A stretch of 48,175 bases of DNA from assembly GCF_014858005.1 (NCBI RefSeq), contig NZ_JACYOT010000022.1, forward strand, positions 1 to 48,175, in the 5' to 3' direction. Source of the DNA: Propioniciclava soli (lineage in GTDB: Bacteria > Actinomycetota > Actinomycetes > Propionibacteriales > Propionibacteriaceae). The notes beneath the pieces are model-generated. The model had not been told where the DNA came from, searched no databases, and worked only from the letters and a program-made list of their open reading frames with translations. Position 1 is the first letter of the stretch, and each line of letters begins with the position of its first letter. The translations under genes and the position numbers were made by a program. Shown here in pieces: positions 35,942 to 45,747 of this stretch.

Positions 35942-36559
35942 TCAGGACGGGTCGGCCACGCCGACGCGGGCCGGGCGGATCACACGGTCGTTCAGCCTGG
36001 CGCCCTTCTGCATGACCGCCGACACCACGGTGACGTCGGTCTCCTCGGGGTAGGGCACGTGCATGAGCGCCTCGTGCAGGTTCGGGTCGAACGGCTCGCC
36101 GACCTCGCCGAACGTGGTCAGGCCGTACTTGTTGGTGACCTTCTCCAGCTCGTCGACGATCATCTTGAACCCGCCCCCGACCTCGTCGTGCTGCTTGGCC
36201 GCGGCGATGCCGTCCAACACGGGCAGCAGATCGGTGACGACCGCCTCAATGCCGCGCTGCTTGGCCACGTCACGGTCGCGGTCGACGCGTCGCTTGTAGT
36301 TGACATACTCGGCGTGCAGGCGCTGGAGGTCCGCGGTGCGCTCGGACGCCACCCGCTCCCAGTCGCTGGCACCCTCGGCCGGTGCGTCGGACGCCGCGGC
36401 GCGCTCCTGAGCACTGCCCTCGGTGGGGGCATCGGCGGACGCCTCGGCGTCCAGCGCCGACGCGTCGTCGGGCACCTCGTAGGACGGGGTCTCCGCTCCG
36501 TCGCCGACGGCCTCGCCGTCGGGCACCAGGTCGGGGTTCTCGTCGTGGTTGTCGCTCAC
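35942..36559 (-). CDS. grpE: Nucleotide exchange factor GrpE
   Basis: The 205-residue protein releases ADP from DnaK. A long acidic disordered N-terminus (1 to ~75, rich in Asp, Ala and Glu) precedes the dimer helices ([23 protein letters not shown]) and the conserved beta domain ([43 protein letters not shown]). GTG 36559 is preferred over ATG 36571 because AGGAG stands between them; the ATG has no ribosome-binding site. It lies 120 bp after dnaK in the same operon. Confidence 0.95.
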   Translation of the reverse strand: MSDNHDENPDLVPDGEAVGDGAETPSYEVPDDASALDAEASADAPTEGSAQERAAASDAPAEGASDWERVASERTADLQRLHAEYVNYKRRVDRDRDVAKQRGIEAVVTDLLPVLDGIAAAKQHDEVGGGFKMIVDELEKVTNKYGLTTFGEVGEPFDPNLHEALMHVPYPEETDVTVVSAVMQKGARLNDRVIRPARVGVADPS

Positions 36560-36679
36560 GTCTCTCCTCATCGTCGCAGCCGTCGTCGCGCAGGGCTGCT
36601 GCCAGCGTAGGCCAGCGAGTGTGCCGGGGCCGGAGCCCCGACACACTCACCGGCGGGTGTCACACGGCCGGTGGCCGCG

Positions 36680-38554
<1,875 letters not shown>

Positions 38555-38583
38555 TTACCTCCGGTGTTCGTGGGAACTTCGTG

Positions 38584-38604
38584 GTTGAGCCTAGCAGACT
38601 CACC
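38584..38604. promoter_or_regulatory. Imperfect HspR operator overlapping the dnaK -10
   Basis: GTTGAGC-N7-ACTCACC is a HAIR-like site with two mismatches to the perfect form at 38611. The minus-strand hexamer TAGGCT (38588-38593), a likely -10 of the dnaK promoter, lies inside it, so binding would block initiation. Confidence 0.7.
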
Positions 38605-38610
38605 TGCGAA

Positions 38611-38631
38611 GTTGAGTTCACCAGACTCAAC
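38611..38631. promoter_or_regulatory. HspR operator (HAIR) upstream of dnaK
   Basis: GTTGAGT-N7-ACTCAAC has perfect 7-bp arms, identical to those at the clpB operator (17050-17070). It is 27 bp from the second, imperfect site. Confidence 0.92.
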
Positions 38632-38680
38632 CTCGGGGCGGGTCAGGGTATTCCCGCCCCGGGCACTCCCGCAGCGTGGG

Positions 38681-39745
38681 TCACCCGGCGGTGCCGGCGA
38701 CGTCCGGGTAGAACAGGGCTCGGCGCACCTCCGGGCGTACCCGGGCACCGACGACCGGACGCCCGTCGCTCTCGGCGCGCAGCCGAAGGCCGTGCCAGTC
38801 CACGATCACGTCGGAGGCGGTGCGTCCGTACAGGGAGCTGACGACCTCGGCCCTGCCCTCCTCCCCGCCGGGGGCGCCTTCGTGCAGCACGACGTCCCCG
38901 GGCAGCACGGCCAGGGTGCCGCTCCCCCGGCCTGGCCCCACCACGACGTCCCGCGCGAGGCGCAGCGGGTGCTCGTCGGCGACGAACCCGCTGTCGGTCA
39001 GCTCACCGGGCAGCAGCGTCGCGTCGGAGAGGAAGCCCGCGACGAACGGAGTGGCGGGTTCGTGCAGGAGCCGCTCGGGCGTGTCGACCTGGACGATCGC
39101 GCCGGCGTCCAGCACCGCGATGCGGTCGGCCAGGGCGAGCGCCTCGTCCCGGTCGTGGGTGACGTGGATCACCGTGAGGCCCAATTGCCGCGTGAGCGAG
39201 CGCAGCTCCACCCGCAGCTGGTCGCGCAGCGGTTCGTCGAGGGCGGAGAGCGCCTCGTCGAGCAGGAGCACCCGGGGCGTCGGCGCGAGGGCGCGGGCGA
39301 GCGCGACCCGTTGCCGTTGCCCGCCCGACAGCGTCGCCGGGTTGCGGTCGGCGTAGCCGTCGAGCCCCACCAGGGCCAGCACCTCGGTCACCCGCTCGCC
39401 GATCTCGGCGCGCGGACGGCGGGCCCGCCGGAGCGGGTAGGCGACGTTGGCGCCGACGCTCATGTGGGGCCAGATGGCGTGCTGCTGGAAGACCATGCCG
39501 AGCCGGCGCCCCTCGGGCGGGACTCCCGCGCCCGGCGAGGCGACGGGCTCGCCCCCGATGGCCACGGTGCCCCGGCTGGGCGCCAGGAACCCCGCGACGG
39601 TGCGCAGCAGCGTCGTCTTGCCCGACCCCGACGGGCCGACGAGGGCGACGAACTCGCCGTCGGCCACCTCGAGATCCACCCCCGTCAGGGCCGTGTGGCC
39701 GTCCGGGTAGGTGAGCCCCACTTCCGCGAGCGTGACGCCTGCCAT
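38681..39745 (-). CDS. ABC transporter ATP-binding protein (FbpC/PotA/PhnT-like)
   Basis: The 354-residue ATPase has Walker A GPSGSGKT, signature LSGGQRQR, Walker B VLLLDEALSALDEPLR and HDRDEALALADRIAVL. The C-terminal ~110 residues form an extra regulatory TOBE-type domain (GSGTLAVLPGDVVLHEG, IVDWHGLRLRAE), as in the ferric iron, spermidine/putrescine and 2-aminoethylphosphonate importers. The ATG lies 1 nt after the stop of the permease gene. It is the last gene of a three-gene unit: binding protein, permease, ATPase. Confidence 0.92.
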   Translation of the reverse strand: MAGVTLAEVGLTYPDGHTALTGVDLEVADGEFVALVGPSGSGKTTLLRTVAGFLAPSRGTVAIGGEPVASPGAGVPPEGRRLGMVFQQHAIWPHMSVGANVAYPLRRARRPRAEIGERVTEVLALVGLDGYADRNPATLSGGQRQRVALARALAPTPRVLLLDEALSALDEPLRDQLRVELRSLTRQLGLTVIHVTHDRDEALALADRIAVLDAGAIVQVDTPERLLHEPATPFVAGFLSDATLLPGELTDSGFVADEHPLRLARDVVVGPGRGSGTLAVLPGDVVLHEGAPGGEEGRAEVVSSLYGRTASDVIVDWHGLRLRAESDGRPVVGARVRPEVRRALFYPDVAGTAG

Positions 39746-39746
39746 G

Positions 39747-41399
39747 TCAGTTCCTCTCCCTCCCGGCCAGCAGGGCGATGCCCAGCAGCCCGACGATGGT
39801 GACCAGCAGCGAGAGCGCCGAGCTGGCGTTGTAGTTGCCCGCCTGCTGCAGGTCGAAGATGGCGACGCCCAGCGTCTGGGTGCCCGGGCTGCGCAGCAGG
39901 GCCGAGATCGTGAGCTCGCGCACGGCCGTGAGGAACACCATCGCACCGCCCGTGACGGCCGCGGGGATGGCCAGCCGCAACGCGATGTCGAACAGGGCCC
40001 GGGTCTGCGTCGCGCCCGAGGCCCGGGCCGCCTCCTCGAGCGTGACGGGGATGCCGCGCAGCGGCGCGGACACGGCCTGGACGACCAGGGCGAGGAACGC
40101 CATGACGTAGGCGACCAGGATCAGCCAGGGGGTGTTGAACAGCCCCAGCGTCGGGGCGACGATCAGCCAGCCGACCGCGATCACGGTGCCCGGGATCGCC
40201 TGGGGCAGGATGGCCAGGCCGTTGAGCAGGGCGTTGCCCCGTGCCCGCGTGCGCGTCGTGACGAGCCCCACCAGCAGGCCCAGGACGGCACAGATGGCCG
40301 CGGCGAGCCCGGCCAGCATCAGCGAGTTGCGCACCCCCACCTGCGTCGAGCGCAGCCCCAGGGCGCGGCCGAAGTTGTCCAACGTGAGGTGCTCCCAGGC
40401 CAGCGGCACCCCAGGGGCGGGCAGAACGGCCTGGGTGGCGAGCGCCACGATGGGCAGCACGGTGATCGCCAGGGCTGCGAGCCACGTGAGGGCCGACAGC
40501 GGAAGCCTAGCGCCCGCCAGATCCAGCCGGTGGCGCACCACGGCGGTGGAGTCCAGCTCCGTGTGCTGGCGGTTGACGCGGGCGTCCAGCAGCGCGGCCA
40601 CGACGGCCATGGCCAGCAGGGCGACGCCGATGGTGGAGACCACGCTGAGCGGCGCGGCCACGGTGCCGGACTGGATGGAGCGGTAGATGAGGGTGGCGAG
40701 CGTGTAGTAGCGCTCGGGCAGGCCGATGATGGCCGGGATGCCGAAGTCGGCGAGGTTCGAGACGAACGTCAGGGTGAAGGACGCCACGAGGGCCGGGCGC
40801 AGCAGCGGGATCGTCACGTCACGCAGCGCCCCGACGCCGCTGGCGCCGGCGATCCTGGCCGCCTGCTCAAGATCGGACGGGATCCGCCGCAGAGCCGCAC
40901 CGATGATCAGGTACGCCAGCGGGTAGGAGTGGACGGTGAGGAGGAAGATGATGCCGTCGGCGCCGTAGATGTTCCACAGCGGCGCCCCGAACCCATCGCT
41001 CCAGACGCGGTTGACCCCCATGGTCGGGCCGAAGACCCCCAGCCAGGCGATGGCGCCCACGAACGGGGGGATGAACATCGGGGAGAGGGCGAACAGGCGC
41101 AGCGCCGCGCGGCCGCGTAGGTCGGTGTGGTCCAGCACGATCGCGAGGTACGTGCCGACCGCGACGGCGCCGATCGCGGAGGCCAGCGACGTGACCACCG
41201 AGTTGCGGGCCGCAACGACGACGTCCTCGCTGCCGAGCAGGGCGAACTGGTCACCCTGGACCGCCAGGGCAACCATGGCCGCCAGCGGCGTCAGGACCAC
41301 CCCTGCCGTCACCAACCACACGATCACGCGCACCCCGGTGAAGGAGTCGGCCCGCCACCCCCGTCGCGGGGCGGGCCGCACCGTCACGGCCGAACTCAT
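39747..41399 (-). CDS. Fused ABC importer permease (FbpB-type, two BPD modules)
   Basis: The 550-residue protein has two binding-protein-dependent permease modules of six helices each. The EAA-like loops are EQAARIAGASGVGALRDVTIPLLRP (first half) and EEAARASGATQTRALFDIALRLAIP (second half), each with the conserved Gly. This tandem form is typical for ferric-iron (FbpB) and 2-aminoethylphosphonate importers, with one gene for both halves. It is 9 bp downstream of the binding-protein gene. Confidence 0.93.
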   Translation of the reverse strand: MSSAVTVRPAPRRGWRADSFTGVRVIVWLVTAGVVLTPLAAMVALAVQGDQFALLGSEDVVVAARNSVVTSLASAIGAVAVGTYLAIVLDHTDLRGRAALRLFALSPMFIPPFVGAIAWLGVFGPTMGVNRVWSDGFGAPLWNIYGADGIIFLLTVHSYPLAYLIIGAALRRIPSDLEQAARIAGASGVGALRDVTIPLLRPALVASFTLTFVSNLADFGIPAIIGLPERYYTLATLIYRSIQSGTVAAPLSVVSTIGVALLAMAVVAALLDARVNRQHTELDSTAVVRHRLDLAGARLPLSALTWLAALAITVLPIVALATQAVLPAPGVPLAWEHLTLDNFGRALGLRSTQVGVRNSLMLAGLAAAICAVLGLLVGLVTTRTRARGNALLNGLAILPQAIPGTVIAVGWLIVAPTLGLFNTPWLILVAYVMAFLALVVQAVSAPLRGIPVTLEEAARASGATQTRALFDIALRLAIPAAVTGGAMVFLTAVRELTISALLRSPGTQTLGVAIFDLQQAGNYNASSALSLLVTIVGLLGIALLAGRERN

Positions 41400-41408
41400 G
41401 GGCGCGTC

Positions 41409-42437
41409 CTACTGGAACAGGCGGTTGAAGAGCTCGACGGCCTCCGTCCGCCGCTGCTGCACCTCGGCCAGGTCGAACTCCATCAGTTCCAGGTCGGCCA
41501 TCGCCGGCGCGCCCTCGGGCGAGTCGACGTCGGTGCGGACCGGCAGGTAGTTCTGCTCGACGGCCAGCTGCTGCCCCTCCGAGGAGACCAGCCAGTCGGC
41601 GAAGGCCATGGCCGCGGCCTCGGCGTCCGTGTTCGCGAACACGCCCACCGGCTGGTAGACGTACGGGACGCCCTCGCTCGGGTAGGAGACGGCGATGGGG
41701 GAACCCGCGTCTGCGAGGTCGCGCACGAGATAGTCGACGACGATGCCCACCGGCTGCGCCCCCGACGCCACGGCCTGCGACACCGGCCCGTTGGAGTCGG
41801 CGATGACGGGCTGGTTCGCCGCCAGAGCCGTGAGCCAGGGCTCGCCCAGGTCGTCGTTGAGCAGCCACACGGCGGCGTTGAACGCGGCGGCACCGGAGAC
41901 GTCCGGGTTCGGCATGACGATCTGGTCGCGGTACTGCGGGTCGGTGAGATCCTGCCACGACGCGGGTGCGGTGGTGATGGCCGTGGTGTTGTGGGCGATG
42001 ACCGTCGGGATCACCCGGGTGCCGACGTAGAAACCCTCGGGGTCGACGACCTCCTCCAACAGCCCAGCGGTGTCGACATCCAGTTCCATGAGGAGGTCCT
42101 GGTCCTTGTAGTTCTCGAACGTGGGGGCGTCGGCGGCCAGCAGCACGTCGGCCTGCACCTCGCCCGTGGCCAGCTCCGACTCGATGCGCGCCGTGAGGTC
42201 GCCGGTTCCGGCCCGGAAGACGTCCACCGTCACGTCGGGATGGGTCTCGTTGAACGCGGCGATGAGTTCCTCGACCTTCGCCTGGGGCTCCGAGGTGTAC
42301 AGGGTGATCGTGCCGGAGACGGCGTCCCCCGCCCCGTCGGTTGCCGCCGGGGACGCGGCGGGGGCGTCCCCACCCGCACAGGCGGACAGGCCGACCAGGG
42401 CCAGCCCGGCGAGGGAAACTGCGAACCTGCGCGACAT
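41409..42437 (-). CDS. ABC importer substrate-binding lipoprotein (iron/2-AEP-type)
   Basis: The 342-residue lipoprotein has a signal peptide with lipobox LSAC (Cys20), a Ser/Ala/Gly/Asp linker, and then the binding fold: ITLYTSEPQAKVEELIAAFNETHPDVTVDVFRAGTGDLTARIESE is the typical start (split here into its known first strand and helix). The paired iron-ligand Tyr residues of FbpA are not seen, so iron is uncertain and a phosphonate or sulfate-type anion is possible. AAAGGA precedes the ATG. It is the first gene of the unit. No iron box is seen upstream, in contrast to the siderophore operon. Confidence 0.9.
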   Translation of the reverse strand: MSRRFAVSLAGLALVGLSACAGGDAPAASPAATDGAGDAVSGTITLYTSEPQAKVEELIAAFNETHPDVTVDVFRAGTGDLTARIESELATGEVQADVLLAADAPTFENYKDQDLLMELDVDTAGLLEEVVDPEGFYVGTRVIPTVIAHNTTAITTAPASWQDLTDPQYRDQIVMPNPDVSGAAAFNAAVWLLNDDLGEPWLTALAANQPVIADSNGPVSQAVASGAQPVGIVVDYLVRDLADAGSPIAVSYPSEGVPYVYQPVGVFANTDAEAAAMAFADWLVSSEGQQLAVEQNYLPVRTDVDSPEGAPAMADLELMEFDLAEVQQRRTEAVELFNRLFQ

Positions 42438-42619
42438 GGAAGTCCTTTCGACACGGTGGGCGAGCCGCCCGGAGCGGATGCGTCTTGTTGACCGTAGGCA
42501 CCCTGTGTGAACAGAAGATAACGCATCCCCGACGCCGACTAGGCTCCAGGGACCACCCCGGGCCGGGCGCCCCTGCCCCCAGACGGTCGGCCCCGGTGAC
42601 CACCCGTGAGGAGAAGAGC

Positions 42620-42997
42620 ATGGCTGAGCACGACCAGTTCCGGATCAGCACCGTCGAGGGCACCAACATCATCGATGTCGCCTACGCCGGCGGTCTGACC
42701 CGCGAGGACGAGGAGCAGCTCCACACCGTCCTCGACGCCCTCATCGCCGAGCACGGCTCGGTGCGCGTCCTGGCGCGCATCGGTCACATCGCGTGGTCGC
42801 GCATCGAGCCGGCCGCGGCCTGGCTGGACGCCAAGGGAGCCAAGTTCCTGCCCGACGTCGAGAAGGCCGCGCTGGTCAGCGAACCCGGGGCGCTCCAGGC
42901 ACTGACGGGCCTCTCGGCCCAGGCGGCACCGGGCATCGCGTGGCGCTCCTTCGGCCCCGACGACGAAGAAGCCGCGCTCGCGTGGCTCCGTTCGTGA
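42620..42997 (+). CDS. STAS/SpoIIAA-like protein
   Basis: The 125-residue protein shows the alpha/beta pattern of SpoIIAA-like (STAS-related) proteins: ISTVEGTNIIDVAYAGGLTREDEEQL, VRVLARIGHIAW, then two helices. This family is small and of unsettled function. The start is ATG with GAGGAG 6 nt upstream; -10 TAGGCT at 42540-42545 gives a leader of about 70 nt. The flavoprotein gene begins 8 bp downstream, so the two are probably one operon. Confidence 0.75.
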   Translation: MAEHDQFRISTVEGTNIIDVAYAGGLTREDEEQLHTVLDALIAEHGSVRVLARIGHIAWSRIEPAAAWLDAKGAKFLPDVEKAALVSEPGALQALTGLSAQAAPGIAWRSFGPDDEEAALAWLRS

Positions 42998-43005
42998 ACC
43001 CGGCC

Positions 43006-44403
43006 ATGACCGACACCTATGACGTCATCGTCATCGGCGGCGGGTCCGCCGGTGAGAACGCCGCCCAGTACGCCGTCGAGAAGACCGGCCTCACGTGCGC
43101 GCTCATCGAGGCCGAGCGGGTGGGCGGCGAGTGCTCCTTCTGGGCCTGCATGCCGAGCAAGGCGCTGCTGCGCCCGCTCGACGTGGCCGGCGCGGCCAAC
43201 CACCTGGACGGCATCTCGTCGGTCACGGTGCAGCGTGACGCCCTCCTCGCGCGACGCGACACCTGGCGCAGCGATCTCGACGACTCCGGCCAGGTCGAGT
43301 GGGCCGAATCCCTCGGCATCGAGGTCGTCCGCGGCCGCGGTCGCTTGGCGGGCCAGCTTCGCGTCGACGTGGAGTCCGACGCCGGCGTCCGCCACCTGCG
43401 CGCGCGGCACGCGGTGGTGCTCGCCACCGGCAGCGAGCCGGTGATCCCGGACGACTGGGCAGCCGTCGACCCCTGGACGTCTCGGGACGCCACCGGCGTC
43501 ACCGAGGTGCCGGGCAGCATCGCGATCATCGGCGGCGGCGTCGTGGCGTGCGAGGCTGCGACGTGGCTGAACGCCCTGGGCGCCGACGTCACGCTGCTCG
43601 TCCGCGGCGACCGGCTGCTCCAGCGCTTCGAGGAGTGTGCGTCGGACGCCGTCGCAGCCAGCCTCACCGAGGCCGGCGTCCGCCTCCGCTTCGGGGTGAC
43701 CGCGTCGGAGCCCGAGCGCGACGCGCCGGACGCCGACCGCGCGGTGGGGCGTCCGCACGGTGGCCCGGTGAGCGTCACGATCGAGGGCGAGCGGGTGTCG
43801 TTCGACGAGGTGCTGGTGGCCACCGGACGCCGCCCCGCCGCCGGCGACCTGGGCCTGGCCGGCGTGGGCCTGGATCCCGACGACCTGGACGGCCGCACCC
43901 GGCTCGCCGACGGGCTGTACGCCGTGGGGGACGTGACCGGCGGCCCGCCGCTCACGCACTGGGGCAAGTACCAGGCGCGCCGCGTGGGCGAGGCGATCGC
44001 GGCGCGGGCGTCCGGCAAAGATCCGGGGCCGGTCGAGCCCGACGACGCCGTTCCGGTGCCGCAGGTCGTGTTCACCGACCCGCAGGTGGCCCAGGTGGGT
44101 GCGACCGCGGCGGAGGCTGCGGACGCGGGCCGGGAGGTGCGCGTCGTCGATGAGGAGATGAGCGCCGCGGCCGGCTTCGGCCTGCTGCGCGACGACGCGT
44201 CCGGCCACGCCCGGTTGGTGATCGAGGGCGACCGGATCATCGGGGCCACGTTCGTCGGCGCCGAGGTCGGGGAGCTGCTGCACGCCGCGACGATCGCGAT
44301 CGTGGGCCGGGTGCCGCTGGCGACGCTGCGCGATGCCGTGCCCGCCTACCCCACCGCGAGCGAGATCTGGCTGCGCCTGGTCGAATCCGCCGTGCGGAGC
44401 TGA
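43006..44403 (+). CDS. Pyridine nucleotide-disulfide oxidoreductase-like flavoprotein
   Basis: The 465-residue protein has FAD motif VIVIGGGSAGENAA (8-21), the redox disulfide GGECSFWACMPSK with Cys43 and Cys48 (CxxxxC, class I arrangement), an NAD(P) motif IAIIGGGVVACEAATWL, ADGLYAVGDVTGG and the C-terminal dimer domain. In the C-terminal AYPTASE (447-453) Tyr448 stands where lipoamide dehydrogenase and glutathione reductase have the catalytic His of HPTxSE. The reaction therefore differs from the well-known reductases; the substrate is unknown. It is 8 bp after the SpoIIAA-like gene. Confidence 0.9.
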   Translation: MTDTYDVIVIGGGSAGENAAQYAVEKTGLTCALIEAERVGGECSFWACMPSKALLRPLDVAGAANHLDGISSVTVQRDALLARRDTWRSDLDDSGQVEWAESLGIEVVRGRGRLAGQLRVDVESDAGVRHLRARHAVVLATGSEPVIPDDWAAVDPWTSRDATGVTEVPGSIAIIGGGVVACEAATWLNALGADVTLLVRGDRLLQRFEECASDAVAASLTEAGVRLRFGVTASEPERDAPDADRAVGRPHGGPVSVTIEGERVSFDEVLVATGRRPAAGDLGLAGVGLDPDDLDGRTRLADGLYAVGDVTGGPPLTHWGKYQARRVGEAIAARASGKDPGPVEPDDAVPVPQVVFTDPQVAQVGATAAEAADAGREVRVVDEEMSAAAGFGLLRDDASGHARLVIEGDRIIGATFVGAEVGELLHAATIAIVGRVPLATLRDAVPAYPTASEIWLRLVESAVRS

Positions 44404-44428
44404 TGCTGCGCCCCTCCCCCCGGGAGAC

Positions 44429-44992
44429 TCACGCCGAATGGGCGTACAGGTCACGGAGCAGGGCGATCTCGGCGCCGTGGTGGATCAGCTCGCGGTTGAT
44501 GTGGAGCACCAGCGTGATCCGGGGGGACTCGGCGTACTGGGGCGGCTCGGCGTCGCCGACCGGAACGGCCAGGTCGGCGTCGGACCAGGAGGCGATGCCG
44601 TCGCGCCAGCGGGCGTAGAGGTCGTCGAGCCGGGCGAGGGCGTCCGCGGCGGTCGAGGGGTAGTCGTAGCTGTCGTAGTCGCAGGGCTCACCGCCGAAGT
44701 GCCCGGCCAGCCGGGCGCCGAGCACGCCGACGAGGAGGTGGTTGAGCCGCCAGGCGATGGTCGTGACCGGGGCCGGATCCGGCTCGGGCCACGCCCAGTC
44801 GATGGTCCAGTCACCCGCGCCGGGCTGCATCTCCATCGTTGACTCCGCCTTGGGGCGCACGTTCCAGGCGCCGGCGACCGGCTCCCAGAGATACTCGTCG
44901 TCCGTCAGCCCGTCCAGCCGCGAACGCAGCTGACCGCGCCAGTGCCAGTCGATTTGCTCGACGAGTTCGTGGGTGAGATCGATCGAGGCCAT
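44429..44992 (-). CDS. DinB-like (DUF664/YfiT type) protein
   Basis: The 187-residue protein has the four-helix bundle pattern: LVEQIDWHWRGQLRSRLDGLTDDEYLWEP at the N-terminus, ITTIAWRLNHLLVGVL-like helices with His ligands and INRELIHHGAEIALLRDLY at the C-terminus, giving the His triad of the DinB metal site. Some members are mycothiol- or bacillithiol-dependent transferases; the function here is unknown. Start ATG 44992 fits a GAGGGTGG upstream. It converges on the flavoprotein gene with 25 bp between them. Confidence 0.82.
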   Translation of the reverse strand: MASIDLTHELVEQIDWHWRGQLRSRLDGLTDDEYLWEPVAGAWNVRPKAESTMEMQPGAGDWTIDWAWPEPDPAPVTTIAWRLNHLLVGVLGARLAGHFGGEPCDYDSYDYPSTAADALARLDDLYARWRDGIASWSDADLAVPVGDAEPPQYAESPRITLVLHINRELIHHGAEIALLRDLYAHSA

Positions 44993-45027
44993 GGCCCACC
45001 CTCGCACAGCAGCGCAGCGATGGGTAT

Positions 45028-45057
45028 CCTGATGCGGTGATGATGTGATGCTATGCT
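45028..45057 (+). promoter_or_regulatory. Promoter/operator region of the toxin-antitoxin genes
   Basis: TATGCT (45052-45057) lies 8 nt before the antitoxin ATG, a likely -10. Just upstream GATG/GTGATG is repeated four times (about 45030-45050). Such short repeats are often the self-regulating operator of VapBC-type complexes, but this is not shown here. Confidence 0.45.
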
Positions 45058-45065
45058 GCGACGCC

Positions 45066-45293
45066 ATGAGAACGACCTTGGAACTGTCCGACGACGTGAT
45101 GGCCGTCGCGCGGGCCCTCGCCGCGGCGAAGGGGGTCTCCTTGGGCACGGCAGTCAGCGACCTCGCGCGCCAAGGCATCCAGCAGCGAACGGCCCCGACC
45201 GCAGACGTCTCGTACAGTCCGTTCCCCATCCTCATCGGCCCTCCTGGCCACGTGGTCACCGACGACCTCGTTGCCGAGCACCGGGATGACTAG
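45066..45293 (+). CDS. vapB: VapB-type ribbon-helix-helix antitoxin
   Basis: The 75-residue protein starts MRTTLELSDDVMAVARALAAAK, a beta strand plus helix typical of RHH antitoxins, with a C-terminal toxin-neutralising segment (PFPILIGPPGHVVTDDLV). It binds its own promoter and the PIN toxin. Its stop overlaps the toxin start by 8 bp (45286-45293), giving translational coupling. An upstream ATG at 45045 has no support. Confidence 0.88.
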   Translation: MRTTLELSDDVMAVARALAAAKGVSLGTAVSDLARQGIQQRTAPTADVSYSPFPILIGPPGHVVTDDLVAEHRDD

Positions 45294-45732
45294 AGCCACC
45301 CCCAGCTACCTGCTCGATGCCAATGTCCTCGTGGCCCTCTGCCTGAGCAACCACGTGCATCACCGCGATGCCCACGCCTTCCTGACCGGGGTGGAGGGCT
45401 GGGCCACGACGCCGCTCACCGAGGTCGCTCTCTACCGCCTCCTGCTCAATCCAGCGGTCGCAGGGAGACCCACGGCCGTGAGGGAGGTGGATGACGCCGT
45501 CCGGGGGTTCCGGAAGGACCCTCGATGGTCGTTCGTCCCGGACGCCTCCAGCCTCGCGTTCGCCGGCGTGGACGCCAGTGTGCTCGTAGGACACCGGCAG
45601 GCACCCGACCTCCATCTGCTCAACCTGGCGCGCAGCAACGACCTGATCCTTGCCACCTTCGACCGCGCGATGTCGGGCTGGCTGGTACCTGCCGACCGCC
45701 ACCTCGTCCACCCCATCCCCGTGACGGTTTGA
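45286..45732 (+). CDS. vapC: VapC-type PIN-domain toxin ribonuclease
   Basis: The 148-residue protein has the PIN acidic residues in place: Asp11 (YLLDANVLVALC), Glu in TPLTEVALYRLL, Asp in RSNDLILATFD. It cuts RNA (tRNA or rRNA in known cases) when the antitoxin is lost. Start ATG 45286 overlaps the antitoxin. It converges on otsA with 15 bp between the stops. Confidence 0.88.
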   Translation: MTRATPSYLLDANVLVALCLSNHVHHRDAHAFLTGVEGWATTPLTEVALYRLLLNPAVAGRPTAVREVDDAVRGFRKDPRWSFVPDASSLAFAGVDASVLVGHRQAPDLHLLNLARSNDLILATFDRAMSGWLVPADRHLVHPIPVTV

Positions 45733-45747
45733 GTCAGAGGCGAAGGA

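Noticed and set aside
42438-42619. TPP or other riboswitch before the ABC importer
   Set aside because: I looked for the conserved TPP (CTGAGA, ACCTGA) and cobalamin motifs and saw none; the gap only has promoter-like hexamers.
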